DNA of 64,000 nt, from the NCBI RefSeq assembly GCF_014646055.1, contig NZ_BMMS01000002.1, positions 79,729-143,728 of the forward strand, written 5' to 3'. Positions within the stretch are counted from its first letter, which is position 1. Each line of letters starts with the position of its first letter. The notes under the pieces are model-generated. The model was not told the origin of the DNA. It made no database searches and saw nothing but the letters and a program-made list of their open reading frames with translations. The position numbers and the translations under genes were made by a program. The DNA is from Wenjunlia tyrosinilytica. GTDB lineage: Bacteria > Actinomycetota > Actinomycetes > Streptomycetales > Streptomycetaceae. Positions 7,056-15,139 of the stretch are shown here, in pieces.

Positions 7056-8348
7056 TCATCGGCGGCCGTCGCCGTGCGTCGGCGTGGCCGCCGTCCGCGC
7101 AAGCTCCCGAGTGATCCGCGCCAGATCGGAGTCCGAGGCGAGCCCCGCGTGGTACAGCCGCAGTTCGTCCGCGCCATGGGCCGCCGCGTGCCGTGCCGCC
7201 TCGGCCAGCTCGCCCGGCCGTCCGCCCATGCCGGTGACCACGGTGAAGTTGGCGGCGAGCACCGATCCCGGCCGACGTCCCCTTCCGGCGGCGCCGAGGA
7301 CCGCTGCCGTCTCCTCGGGAGCCCCGCACGGCAGCACCAGCCCGTCCGCGTCGGCAAGGATCTCCTCGGGCAGCACACCGACGTTGGCTCCGCAGCGGTG
7401 CGGAGCCGGGTCGGCATGCAGCATCACCCGGAACTCCCGCTCACCCGCCGTCTCACCCACGGCCTCGCCCCCGGGCCCGCTCAGGGCCCCACCGGCGGCC
7501 TCACGAGCCGCCCGCCGGACCGCCCCGACCGCCTCGCGCTGGAACGACAGGGCGACGGCCGTCCGGTAGGCGAGGGTCGCGGCCGCCGGCTCGTGGCCGA
7601 GGAGTTCCCGCACCCCGTCCCACTCGGCCGCCCGGCCCCCGGGAGTCTCCCGGTGCTCGCCGCGCCACACCGCGTCCATCGCCTTGACCACGGCCTGCCT
7701 CAGATGCACCGGGTCGACGCCGGTCCCCGCGTAGCCGTCGCGGCAGGCGCGGCAGAAGCACAGCGACATCAGATACTGCGCCGCCCCGCCCAGGGGCACT
7801 CCCCCGATCTTGTCGTGGGCGTGCAGATGGCCCACGCCGTACCAGCCGCACGACTCCAGCTCCGTGCCCCCGGCGCCGGGCCGGACCGCCGCCTCCGCCG
7901 CCAGGTCGACCAGGTACTCGCGCACCTCGTCCCGCGCGATGCACAGCGCCCAGGGGTAGCGGTCGCCGTAGGCGTTGCGCACGGTGGCCCGCGGATACTC
8001 CTCCCCCAGCCGTGAGTTGTGGGCAAGGATCACCCAGGAGTCGACGGCCAGACCGGCCTCCGCGAGCGCCTGGGCGGCCTCGCCGAACGCGTCCTTCGAC
8101 GCGACCCAGGCCTGCGGTTGGGGGCGCAGCGCCCTGCCCTTCCAGCGTCGCGGGTCGGGCGGGTAGTAGACGGCCGCGTGCCGTGCGGTGACGATCCGGT
8201 GCCGGGGGTGGCGCGGCACCAGCGCCCTGGTGCTGTGATAGGCCGAGGCCAGCGTCACCCGCCGCACACCCGTCTCGGCGATGCGGCGCGGTGCCTCGGG
8301 GTCGCCGACGACGTCCCAGGGGTAGAGGAACGCGGATGCCTTCACCAT
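7056..8348 (-). CDS. Unrecognised protein in the uronate/glucarate cluster (possible TIM-barrel hydrolase-like)
   Basis: 430 aa from ATG 8348 (MVKASAFLYPWDVVGDP). I do not recognise the family firmly. Visible features are an N-terminal strand-loop series of the kind seen in (beta/alpha)8 glycoside-hydrolase-like proteins, the acidic/aromatic segment ELESCGWYGVGHLHAHDK, a Cys cluster SLCFCRACRDGY, and a C-terminal half of repeated alpha/beta units ending GADELRLYHAGLASDSDL. There is no signal peptide, so it acts in the cytoplasm. It starts 22 bp after the kdgD stop on the same strand, so it is almost certainly co-transcribed with kdgD. A lactonase, isomerase or glycosidase supplying the pathway is possible but unproven. 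Confidence 0.75.
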   Translation of the reverse strand: MVKASAFLYPWDVVGDPEAPRRIAETGVRRVTLASAYHSTRALVPRHPRHRIVTARHAAVYYPPDPRRWKGRALRPQPQAWVASKDAFGEAAQALAEAGLAVDSWVILAHNSRLGEEYPRATVRNAYGDRYPWALCIARDEVREYLVDLAAEAAVRPGAGGTELESCGWYGVGHLHAHDKIGGVPLGGAAQYLMSLCFCRACRDGYAGTGVDPVHLRQAVVKAMDAVWRGEHRETPGGRAAEWDGVRELLGHEPAAATLAYRTAVALSFQREAVGAVRRAAREAAGGALSGPGGEAVGETAGEREFRVMLHADPAPHRCGANVGVLPEEILADADGLVLPCGAPEETAAVLGAAGRGRRPGSVLAANFTVVTGMGGRPGELAEAARHAAAHGADELRLYHAGLASDSDLARITRELARTAATPTHGDGRR

Positions 8349-8370
8349 GCCCTCCCGGAGTTCGCGGTGT

Positions 8371-9300
8371 TCAGGACGCCGGAAGGAGCGCACGCCCCCG
8401 GTCGATCAGTTCCGACAGCTCCTTGACGTGCTCCGGCGCGGGTTCTGCGAGCGGGGAGCGCACCGGGCCGACGTCCAGGCCGCGCAGCCGTACTCCGGCC
8501 TTCACGAGCGAGACCGCGTAGCCCCGGCCCCGGTTGCGCAGTTCCACCAGCGGCCGGTAGAAGCCGTCGAGGAGGCGGTTCGCGGTCACGTCGTCGCCGG
8601 TGTTGAGGGCGCGGTGGAAGGCCATGGCGATCTCGGGGGCGAAGCAGAAGACCGCCGAGGAGTACAGGCGCACACCGACACCCCGGTACGCCAGGCCGGT
8701 CAGCTCGGCCGTGGGCAGGCCGTTGAAGTAGAGGAAGCCGCCGTCGGGCAGTTCGGTGCGCACGGCGGAGACGATGCGCTGCATCAGGTCCAGGTCGCCG
8801 AGGCCGTCCTTGAGCCCGATGACGTTCGGGATCCGGGCGAGGGCGACGGCGGACTCCGGCGTCAGCACCGCGTTGTCCCGCTGGTAGACGATGACGTCGA
8901 GGCCGGTGGCGGCGGCGACCTCGGTGTAGTGCCGGACCAGGCCCTCCTGGTCGGGATGGACGAGGTAGGGCGGCAGCACGAGCAGCCCGTCGGCGCCCGC
9001 CTTCTCGGCGAGGCGGGCGAACTCGGCGGCCAGCGCGGTCCCATGGCCCACCCCCGCCAGCACCGGGACCTCCCCGGCGGCCTCGGCGACGGCGGCGGCG
9101 ACGGTCTCCCGGTACTCCTCGAGACCGAGCGCGTGGTACTCGCCGGTGCCGCAGCAGGCGAAGACGGCCCCGGCCCCGGCCTCGATACCGGCCCTGACAT
9201 GGGTGCGGAATGTGGCCGAATCCAGTCCCCCGTCGGGCCCGAAAGCGGTCACGGGGAAGAACAGAAGTCCGTCGAGGCGCTCGGCGAGGGACAAGGTCAT
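8371..9300 (-). CDS. kdgD: 5-dehydro-4-deoxyglucarate dehydratase (DHDPS family)
   Basis: Combined dehydratase/decarboxylase that turns 5-keto-4-deoxy-glucarate into alpha-ketoglutarate semialdehyde plus CO2 and water. 309 aa. It starts MTLSLAERLDGLLFFPVTAF; the FFPVT segment, the CGTGEYHAL motif and the Schiff-base lysine in VIGLKDGLGD fit the KdgD branch of the DHDPS/NAL superfamily better than DapA. The product is the substrate of the dehydrogenase at 4612-6159. The start at 9300 follows AGGGGAGCC. It is first in a two-gene operon with the unknown 430-aa protein and diverges from udh. Other DHDPS-like aldolases cannot be fully excluded. Confidence 0.85.
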   Translation of the reverse strand: MTLSLAERLDGLLFFPVTAFGPDGGLDSATFRTHVRAGIEAGAGAVFACCGTGEYHALGLEEYRETVAAAVAEAAGEVPVLAGVGHGTALAAEFARLAEKAGADGLLVLPPYLVHPDQEGLVRHYTEVAAATGLDVIVYQRDNAVLTPESAVALARIPNVIGLKDGLGDLDLMQRIVSAVRTELPDGGFLYFNGLPTAELTGLAYRGVGVRLYSSAVFCFAPEIAMAFHRALNTGDDVTANRLLDGFYRPLVELRNRGRGYAVSLVKAGVRLRGLDVGPVRSPLAEPAPEHVKELSELIDRGRALLPAS

Positions 9301-9436
9301 CAGGCTCCCCTGGGGCCGGGTACGAATCCGTCGACGCACCGCGCCAACATGTTTAGATTCATGACTTGCGTACACATCCTTGAACACAACCAAGATAAAG
9401 CGGTGCCGCCCGGGTGGTCAAGGCGGCAGGGCAGGG

Positions 9437-9496
9437 TTGACGGCAATCCGGCCACTCCCTACGCTGTCCATGGATATGAACTACATCCATGGATGT
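9437..9496 (+). promoter_or_regulatory. udh promoter with two TCCATGGA palindromes at and after the start site
   Basis: A -35 TTGACG (9437-9442) and -10 TACGCT (9460-9465) are separated by exactly 17 bp, a good HrdB-type promoter. TCCATGGA at 9467-9474 overlaps the expected transcription start. A second copy at 9486-9493 is the core of the 14-bp palindrome ACATCCATGGATGT (9483-9496). The two are 19 bp apart, nearly two helical turns, which suggests cooperative repressor binding. No regulator is assigned. Confidence 0.7.
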
Positions 9497-9523
9497 GATC
9501 CAGCCCACCGAGGAGACCCGCCC

Positions 9524-10321
9524 ATGACTGCTCCCCGCACCGTCCTGCTGACCGGCGCCGCAGGCGGCGTAGGCACCCTCATGCGCGAGCGCCTGCCGCA
9601 GTACGGGTACGAGCTGCGGCTCCTCGACGCCGCACCGGTCGAGGGGGCACCGGAGGCGATCACGGCCGACATCAGGGACACCGACGCGCTGCTCGCCGCG
9701 GTGCGCGGCGTCGACGCGATCATCCACCTCGCCGGCATCTCCCTGGAAGCCCCGTTCGAGAAGATCCTCGACTCCAACATCGAGGGCACCTACAGCATCT
9801 ACGAGGCCGCCCGCGCCGAGGGCGTCCGCCGGGTGGTCTACGCCTCGAGCAATCACGCGGTGGGCTTCACCCCCCGGCCCGCCGACCCCGCCGAGAAGGT
9901 GGGCGTCGGCACCGCGCCGCGCCCGGACACCTACTACGGCGTCTCCAAGGTGTTCGGCGAGGCGCTGGCCTCGCTCTACGCCGACAAGTACGGCGTCGAG
10001 ACCGTCTCCATCCGCATCGGTTCCTGCTTTCCCGAGCCGCGCTCGGTGCGGATGCTCGACACCTGGCTGAGCCCCGACGACTGCGCCCGCCTGCTGCACG
10101 CCGCGCTCACCGCGCCGGACGTCGGCCACACCGTGGTCTACGGACTGTCCGCCAACACCAGGGCCTGGTGGGACATGGAGCCGGCCAGGGCACTGGGCTA
10201 CGAACCCCAGGACGACTCCGAGGTCTTCGCGGAGAAGATGATCGCCGAGCACGGCGAGCCGGACCACGACAGCGTGGACCACCGACTCCTCGGAGGTCAT
10301 TTCACCACCATGGAGCCGTAA
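9524..10321 (+). CDS. udh: Uronate dehydrogenase (NAD-dependent epimerase/dehydratase fold)
   Basis: Oxidises D-glucuronate or D-galacturonate to the aldarolactone with NAD+, the entry step of oxidative uronate catabolism. 265 aa, the same length as characterised Udh enzymes. The Rossmann motif is TGAAGGVG near the N-terminus, DADIRD-type cofactor contact is ITADIRDTDALL, the catalytic Ser region is YASSNHAVGF and the active-site pair is YYGVSK (Tyr-x3-Lys). The segment RIGSCFPEPRSVRMLDTWLS is characteristic of the family. A GAGGAGA ribosome site precedes ATG 9524. Neighbouring kdgD and the ketoglutarate semialdehyde dehydrogenase support the call. A lactonase and a glucarate dehydratase must be encoded elsewhere. 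Confidence 0.9.
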   Translation: MTAPRTVLLTGAAGGVGTLMRERLPQYGYELRLLDAAPVEGAPEAITADIRDTDALLAAVRGVDAIIHLAGISLEAPFEKILDSNIEGTYSIYEAARAEGVRRVVYASSNHAVGFTPRPADPAEKVGVGTAPRPDTYYGVSKVFGEALASLYADKYGVETVSIRIGSCFPEPRSVRMLDTWLSPDDCARLLHAALTAPDVGHTVVYGLSANTRAWWDMEPARALGYEPQDDSEVFAEKMIAEHGEPDHDSVDHRLLGGHFTTMEP

Positions 10322-10350
10322 AGACTTGTCAAGGAATTACGGTGGGGCCC

Positions 10351-11661
10351 ATGACGACGATGACCCCGGGCTCCAACATCCCGCTCGCTCCTCCCCGAGT
10401 GATCGTGGAGGTGACCGCGCCCAAGGCCCTGGACGTCTCCGGCCTGCTGGTCACCCCCGCTGGGAAGGTGCGATCGGACGCCGACTTCGTCTTCTTCAAC
10501 CAGCCCCATGGGCCGGGGGTCGCCCACCGTCCCGCCTCCGCGGGGGCGCCCGACGCGATCACGGTGGACACCGGGTCCGTCCCGGCCGGCATCGACAAGG
10601 TCGTGGTGACCGCCAGCGTGGACGGCGGGGGCCAGTTCGCCGGGAGCGAACCGACCGCGACCGTGCGCAACGCCGACGACGGCACGGTCATCGCCTCGTT
10701 CACCCCGCCGAAGCTGGACACCGAGCGGGCGCTGGTGGTCGTCGAGGTCTACCGGCGTCAGGGCGCGTGGAAGCTGCGAGCGGTCGGCCAGGGCTACGCC
10801 GAGGGGCTGGCGGGCATCGCCACGGACTTCGGCGTGTCGGTCGACGACGCTCCCGCACCCCAGCCCCAGGCACCGCCGCCCCCGTCGGCACCGCAGGCAC
10901 CCCAGGCACCGCAGGCACCGGCCTGGCAGTCCCCGGCCTCTCAGACACCCCAGGCCCCTGCCTGGCAGCCCGCTCCCCAACCGCCCGCTCCGCCGCAGCC
11001 GTACAGCCCGCCGCCCGCGCCGCAAGCACCCGCGCCGCAGGCCCCGGCCGCCCCCGCTCCCCCCTCTGCCGCCGCGCCCTCGCCGGGCGTCATCAGCCTC
11101 GACAAGGGCAAGGTCAACCTCCGCAAGAACGAGACCGTCTCCCTGGTCAAGGAGGGCCGCCCCATGCTCTCCGTGGTCCGGATGGGCCTCGGCTGGGAGC
11201 CCGCCTACGGCGGCCGGAACATCGACCTCGACGCCTCCGTCATCGCCTACGACGGCCGCCGCAAGAAGGTCGACAACGCCTGGTTCATGAAGCTGTCCAT
11301 CCTCGGCGGCGCCGTCCAGCACCAGGGCGACAACCTCACGGGCGAGGGAGCGGGCGACGACGAGGTGATCACCGTCGACCTCGGCCGGGTGCCCGCCGAG
11401 GTCAGCGGCCTGGTCTTCGTGGTGAACTCCTTCTCCGGCCAGAAGTTCACCGAGGTGGCCAAGGCGTACTGCCGGCTCCTCGACTCCATGGGCAATGAGC
11501 TCGTGCGCTTCGACCTGACCAACTCCGAACCCCGCACCGGCGTCATCATGTGCAAGCTCATCCGGCAGTACTCCGGCGAGTGGCAGATGACGGCGATCGG
11601 CGAGTACGTCGACTCCAAGACCGTGCGCGGCATGATCAAGCCGGGAGCGGCGGCGCTGTAG
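10351..11661 (+). CDS. TerD-family protein with two TerD domains joined by a Pro/Gln/Ala linker
   Basis: 436 aa. The first TerD-like domain (about residues 12-165) ends with VYRRQGAWKLRAVGQGYAEG. A Pro/Ala/Gln-rich linker (about 170-250) is made of PQAP and QAPA-type repeats. The second TerD domain (about 255-436) contains SLDKGKVNLRKNETVSL, VVRMGLGWEP, NIDLDASVIAYD and GDNLTGEGAGDDEVITVDL, the acidic Ca2+-binding loop, and ends GEWQMTAIGEYVDSK. TerD proteins bind calcium and belong to a stress or chemical-defence system linked to tellurite resistance. The gene starts 29 bp after udh with only a weak ribosome site, so it may have its own promoter. Confidence 0.88.
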   Translation: MTTMTPGSNIPLAPPRVIVEVTAPKALDVSGLLVTPAGKVRSDADFVFFNQPHGPGVAHRPASAGAPDAITVDTGSVPAGIDKVVVTASVDGGGQFAGSEPTATVRNADDGTVIASFTPPKLDTERALVVVEVYRRQGAWKLRAVGQGYAEGLAGIATDFGVSVDDAPAPQPQAPPPPSAPQAPQAPQAPAWQSPASQTPQAPAWQPAPQPPAPPQPYSPPPAPQAPAPQAPAAPAPPSAAAPSPGVISLDKGKVNLRKNETVSLVKEGRPMLSVVRMGLGWEPAYGGRNIDLDASVIAYDGRRKKVDNAWFMKLSILGGAVQHQGDNLTGEGAGDDEVITVDLGRVPAEVSGLVFVVNSFSGQKFTEVAKAYCRLLDSMGNELVRFDLTNSEPRTGVIMCKLIRQYSGEWQMTAIGEYVDSKTVRGMIKPGAAAL

Positions 11662-11719
11662 ACAGGCGAAGGCTCCCGCGCCGGCCACCAGGTCGACGCG
11701 GGGGCCACCGCGTCTGCCG

Positions 11720-13165
11720 CTACCGCTGACGGCGCCAGGGACCGGTGATCGCGAGCATGATGCCCGGCTCCTGGATGTTGGCGAACAGCGTCCGCCCGTC
11801 GGGCGAGAAGGTCACACCGGTGAACTCGCTGAACTCCGGCTTGTCGGCAGTGCCGATGTTGAGCTCGTTACGGGCGATCGCGTAGGTGCGCCCGTCCGAC
11901 ACCGCGCCGAACAGGTGCTGCACACCCTCGCCGTCCTCGGCGATGACGAGTCCGCCGTGGGGGGAGACGGTGATGTTGTCCGGGCCGTCGAAGGCACCGT
12001 CCTTGCTCGGGTCGGGGTTGACGCCGAGCAGCACCTTCAGGGTCAGGGTGCGGCGCTTGGGGTTGTAGAACCACACCTGGCCGTCGTGCTGCGCCGGGCT
12101 CTCGGCACGGGCGAAGGACGCCACGACGTAGACGCCGCCGTCGCCCCACCACATGCCCTCGAGCTTGCGGGAGCGGGTGACCTCGCCGTCCTTGAACTGC
12201 TTGCGCGTGGGAACGGACTTGGCGTCCCGGTCCGGGACCTCGACCCAGTCCACGCCGTAGACGGTGCCGATCTCGTTGGCCCGCGAGAGGTCGTCGACGA
12301 AGCGGCCGCCGGAGTCGAAGCACTTGAACGCCTCGAGCACACCGGCGTTGTCGGCCAGGGTGCGCAGCTTGCCTCGGCCGTGGCAGTAGTGCTCCGGCGG
12401 GGTCCAGCGGTAGAACAGGCCGTTGGGGCCCGCGGCGTCCTCGGTGAGGTAGAGGTGCCCGCGGCGCTCGTCCACGACGACGGCCTCGTGCGCGTACCGG
12501 CCGAGCGCCTTGATCGGCTTGGGGTCGCGGTTGGCACGACGGTCGCGCGGGTCCACCTCGAAGACGTACCCGTGGTCCTTGGTCATGCCGTTCTGGCCGG
12601 CCTTGTCCTCGTTCTCCTCGCAGGTCAGCCAGGTGTTCCAAGGAGTGGCGCCGCCCGCGCAGTTGGTGGAGGTGCCGGCTATGCCGACCCACTCGGCGAC
12701 GTGGCCGCCGTGGCGGGCGACCTCGACGACCGTGCAGCCACCGGAGGCGGCCGGGTCGTAGACCAGGCGGTCGATCAGCGGAACGGGGTGGGGCCAGTTC
12801 GCGCGGGGGCCCCTGAGCTCGTGGTTGTTGACGAGGAGCGTCGCGCCGCGCGGGCCCTCGAAGGTGGCGGTGCCGTCGTGGTTGCTCGGCGTGGACTCGC
12901 CGGACTCCAGGGTGGTGACGCCGGTTCGAGTGATGATGCGGTACTCGAACCCCTTCGGCAGCGCGAGGATGCCGTCGGGGTCGGAGATCAGAGGGCCGTA
13001 GCCGAGCCCGTGGTGGTGGTCGGTCAGGGCCGCGTCGGTCGCCTCGTCGGCGTTCGCGGCCAGGGCGCCGGGCGCCGTCGCCAGCACCTCCACGCTGCCT
13101 GCCAGTACGACCCCCGCACCGGTGATCGCCGAACGCTGGACGAAGTCCCTGCGAGTGAAGGGCAT
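11720..13165 (-). CDS. phoX: Tat-exported PhoX-family alkaline phosphatase
   Basis: Secreted phosphomonoesterase of the PhoX (DUF839) family, which uses Ca2+ and Fe3+. 481 aa. The N-terminus MPFTRRDFVQRSAITGAG carries the twin-arginine motif (RR at residues 5-6) followed by a hydrophobic segment and an AAN cleavage region. Inside are STPSNHDGTATFEG, CAGGATPWNTWLTCEENEDK, GRYAHEAVVVD and GPDNITVSPHGGLVIAEDGEG, conserved acidic, Cys and His segments of the family. A direct repeat resembling a PhoP box lies upstream (13232-13249), so induction by phosphate limitation is likely. It is transcribed alone; the gene upstream on the same strand is unrelated. Confidence 0.9.
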   Translation of the reverse strand: MPFTRRDFVQRSAITGAGVVLAGSVEVLATAPGALAANADEATDAALTDHHHGLGYGPLISDPDGILALPKGFEYRIITRTGVTTLESGESTPSNHDGTATFEGPRGATLLVNNHELRGPRANWPHPVPLIDRLVYDPAASGGCTVVEVARHGGHVAEWVGIAGTSTNCAGGATPWNTWLTCEENEDKAGQNGMTKDHGYVFEVDPRDRRANRDPKPIKALGRYAHEAVVVDERRGHLYLTEDAAGPNGLFYRWTPPEHYCHGRGKLRTLADNAGVLEAFKCFDSGGRFVDDLSRANEIGTVYGVDWVEVPDRDAKSVPTRKQFKDGEVTRSRKLEGMWWGDGGVYVVASFARAESPAQHDGQVWFYNPKRRTLTLKVLLGVNPDPSKDGAFDGPDNITVSPHGGLVIAEDGEGVQHLFGAVSDGRTYAIARNELNIGTADKPEFSEFTGVTFSPDGRTLFANIQEPGIMLAITGPWRRQR

Positions 13166-13231
13166 CGTTGTCTCCTCGGAAGAAGCCGATCAATGCGTGC
13201 TGACGCACGCGGGCATACCCTCCCGAGGCCC

Positions 13232-13249
13232 GAAGAACACGGGGTAAAC
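13232..13249 (-). promoter_or_regulatory. PHO-box-like direct repeat upstream of phoX
   Basis: On the minus strand GTTTACC (13249-13243) and GTTCTTC (13238-13232) start 11 bp apart. Streptomyces PhoP boxes are 11-bp direct repeats with a GTTCACC core, so this is one good and one moderate unit. A further CCCACC just upstream may be a third. The position, 67-84 bp before the phoX start, is suitable. Confidence 0.55.
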
Positions 13250-13311
13250 GGTGGGCGACCACTGGTCGGCACGTTTCGAGCCGGTTTCGAGCTACTTCTG
13301 TCCGCCGAACG

Positions 13312-14916
13312 CTACTCCTCCTGTGCGCCCGAACGGGAGCGCGCCTTGAACGCCGCCTTCCGGGCCTCCTTGGCGACCGCACGGTCCGGGTGCAGCCTGC
13401 CCAGCGCCTCCAGCACCTCGGCCGTGGCCGGGTGGTCCACCTGCCAGGCGGCGGTGAAGAACGAGTCCGGCTGCTCCCGTACCGGGATGCCGCGCACCAA
13501 CTCGGCGAGCAGTTCCTCGTCGTCGTCGGCGAGTTGCGCGGCCAGGGTGTCCACGGTGAGCCAGAAGACCATCTCCTCCGAGGGCTCCGGTACATCCGCG
13601 GCCCCGTGCTCGACGAGGCGCACCCTGGCCAGGCCACCGAGGTGCCGGTCGTCCAGCACCTCACGCAGCGCGGGGTCCCCCTTCGGGCCGAGCAGCGCCA
13701 GGACCTGCTGGCAGTACAGTCGCCTCAGCGGGGCGTGCGGTTCGTCGCCGCGGCAGGCGGCCAGCAGCTCACGGGCGGCCTCGAGCGGTTCACGGCCCTC
13801 CAGCCATCCCTGTGCCTCCAGCCGGGCGGAGGAGTCGGGGTAGAAGGCCATGGCGTCCAGCAGTTCACCTGGCCGCGCGCCCGCGAGTTCGCCGAGGGCC
13901 GGGGCGACGACACCCGTGGCGAGCAGTCGGCGGCGCACCCCGTAGATGCCCAGGGGGGTCAGGCGCACCATGCCGTAGCGGGTGACGTCGGCGTCGTCGG
14001 GTTCCTCGCCGTACTCCCCGGACTCCCCGGATTCCCCCGGCAGCGTCCCGTCCTCGTCCTCGGCGACGAGCGCCGGGTCGACCGGCTGGTAGTCCACGAC
14101 TCCGGTGCCGATGACGAGTTGGAGCACCGCGTCGAGCTCCATCATCAGCGACGAGACCTCTTCCAGCGCCTCGTCGGTGGGCGAGTCCATGTCGTCCGGC
14201 ACGACCATGGAGGCGGCGAGCACGGGCAGCGGCACCGCCTGGCCACCGCCTTCATGGTGCCGGCCGTCATGGCTCCCGCCGACGCAGCCACCGCCGACAT
14301 GGCCTCCACCGTCAGGGCCTCCACCGTCAGGGCCACCGCCGTCGGGCTCGGGTTCGAGGGCCGCGATCAGATAGAGGTTCTCCAGGGCGGCGTACAGCAG
14401 TTCCGCCTCGGCCCCGAGCTCGAACTCCTCGTCCTCGTCGCCCTCCGCGGCGGCCATCAGCGCTTCCGGGCCGGGCAGGCAGGCGTCGGCGACGACCACC
14501 TCGGCCGCGTCCCACCACAGCTCCAGCAGGTCCTCGGTGCTCCCCCGGTCGACGGCGGTCAGCGCTCCGCCCGGCTCGGCGGTGTCGTCGTCGATGTCGA
14601 TCAGCCCCAGTTCCTCGGCGATCGACCAGGGCAGGTCGAGCTCCTCCAGCTCCTCGGCACCGCTCAACTTGCCGAGGACGGACTCCCGTTCGGCCTCGGG
14701 GAGCAGTTCGAGCTCGCGGACGGCACGGCGCGCGTCACCGAGTTCGAGCACGCCGTCCTCGGTGACGGGGCGGCGGGGCGCGATCCACCTGGCGAGCCGC
14801 ACGGCCGTGTCGAAGAGGGGGGACTCCATCGCCAGCCGGGCCAGTACGTCCTGCGGCAGCAGCCGCACGGGCGGCATGGCGGTGACGTCGTCGTCGTGCC
14901 CGGGACCATCAGCCAT
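13312..14916 (-). CDS. Hypothetical acidic protein with a Gly/His-rich low-complexity insert
   Basis: 534 aa, rich in Glu, Asp, Leu and Ala, with no signal peptide or membrane segment. I do not recognise the family. The N-terminal part looks helical (VRELELLPEAERESVLGKLS). The C-terminal 150 residues (from about LLAACRGDEPHAPLRRLYCQ) look like HEAT- or ARM-type helical repeats, including EALGRLHPDRAVAKEARKAA. About residues 193-226 are a Gly/His/Asp-rich run (DGGGPDGGGPDGGGHVGGG) encoded by degenerate 15-18-bp repeats near 14265-14345. The gene is read toward phoX and away from the secreted nuclease gene. Confidence 0.75.
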   Translation of the reverse strand: MADGPGHDDDVTAMPPVRLLPQDVLARLAMESPLFDTAVRLARWIAPRRPVTEDGVLELGDARRAVRELELLPEAERESVLGKLSGAEELEELDLPWSIAEELGLIDIDDDTAEPGGALTAVDRGSTEDLLELWWDAAEVVVADACLPGPEALMAAAEGDEDEEFELGAEAELLYAALENLYLIAALEPEPDGGGPDGGGPDGGGHVGGGCVGGSHDGRHHEGGGQAVPLPVLAASMVVPDDMDSPTDEALEEVSSLMMELDAVLQLVIGTGVVDYQPVDPALVAEDEDGTLPGESGESGEYGEEPDDADVTRYGMVRLTPLGIYGVRRRLLATGVVAPALGELAGARPGELLDAMAFYPDSSARLEAQGWLEGREPLEAARELLAACRGDEPHAPLRRLYCQQVLALLGPKGDPALREVLDDRHLGGLARVRLVEHGAADVPEPSEEMVFWLTVDTLAAQLADDDEELLAELVRGIPVREQPDSFFTAAWQVDHPATAEVLEALGRLHPDRAVAKEARKAAFKARSRSGAQEE

Positions 14917-15139
14917 CTGTGAGGTTCTCCTCTACGGGGGGTGACAGCCGCCCAGCCTAGTGCTGGCACGCCGGACGCGGCCGCGGTCGGCCGTATGCGG
15001 TGAGGGTTCTGGCCACGGCTATTGACAAGTGCCTTGACGCCACAGGAAATTGACGCGCGTAGAAAACCCGGTGTCCATCTGCCGGAAATGTTGGGCCACT
15101 AGAAATCCACCGCAGCCGAACGAATCCATTGGGGGGAAC

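Noticed and set aside
15022-15055. Three TTGAC repeats before the nuclease gene as an operator
   Set aside because: Spacing is uneven (12 and 16 bp) and one may simply be the -35; no convincing motif.
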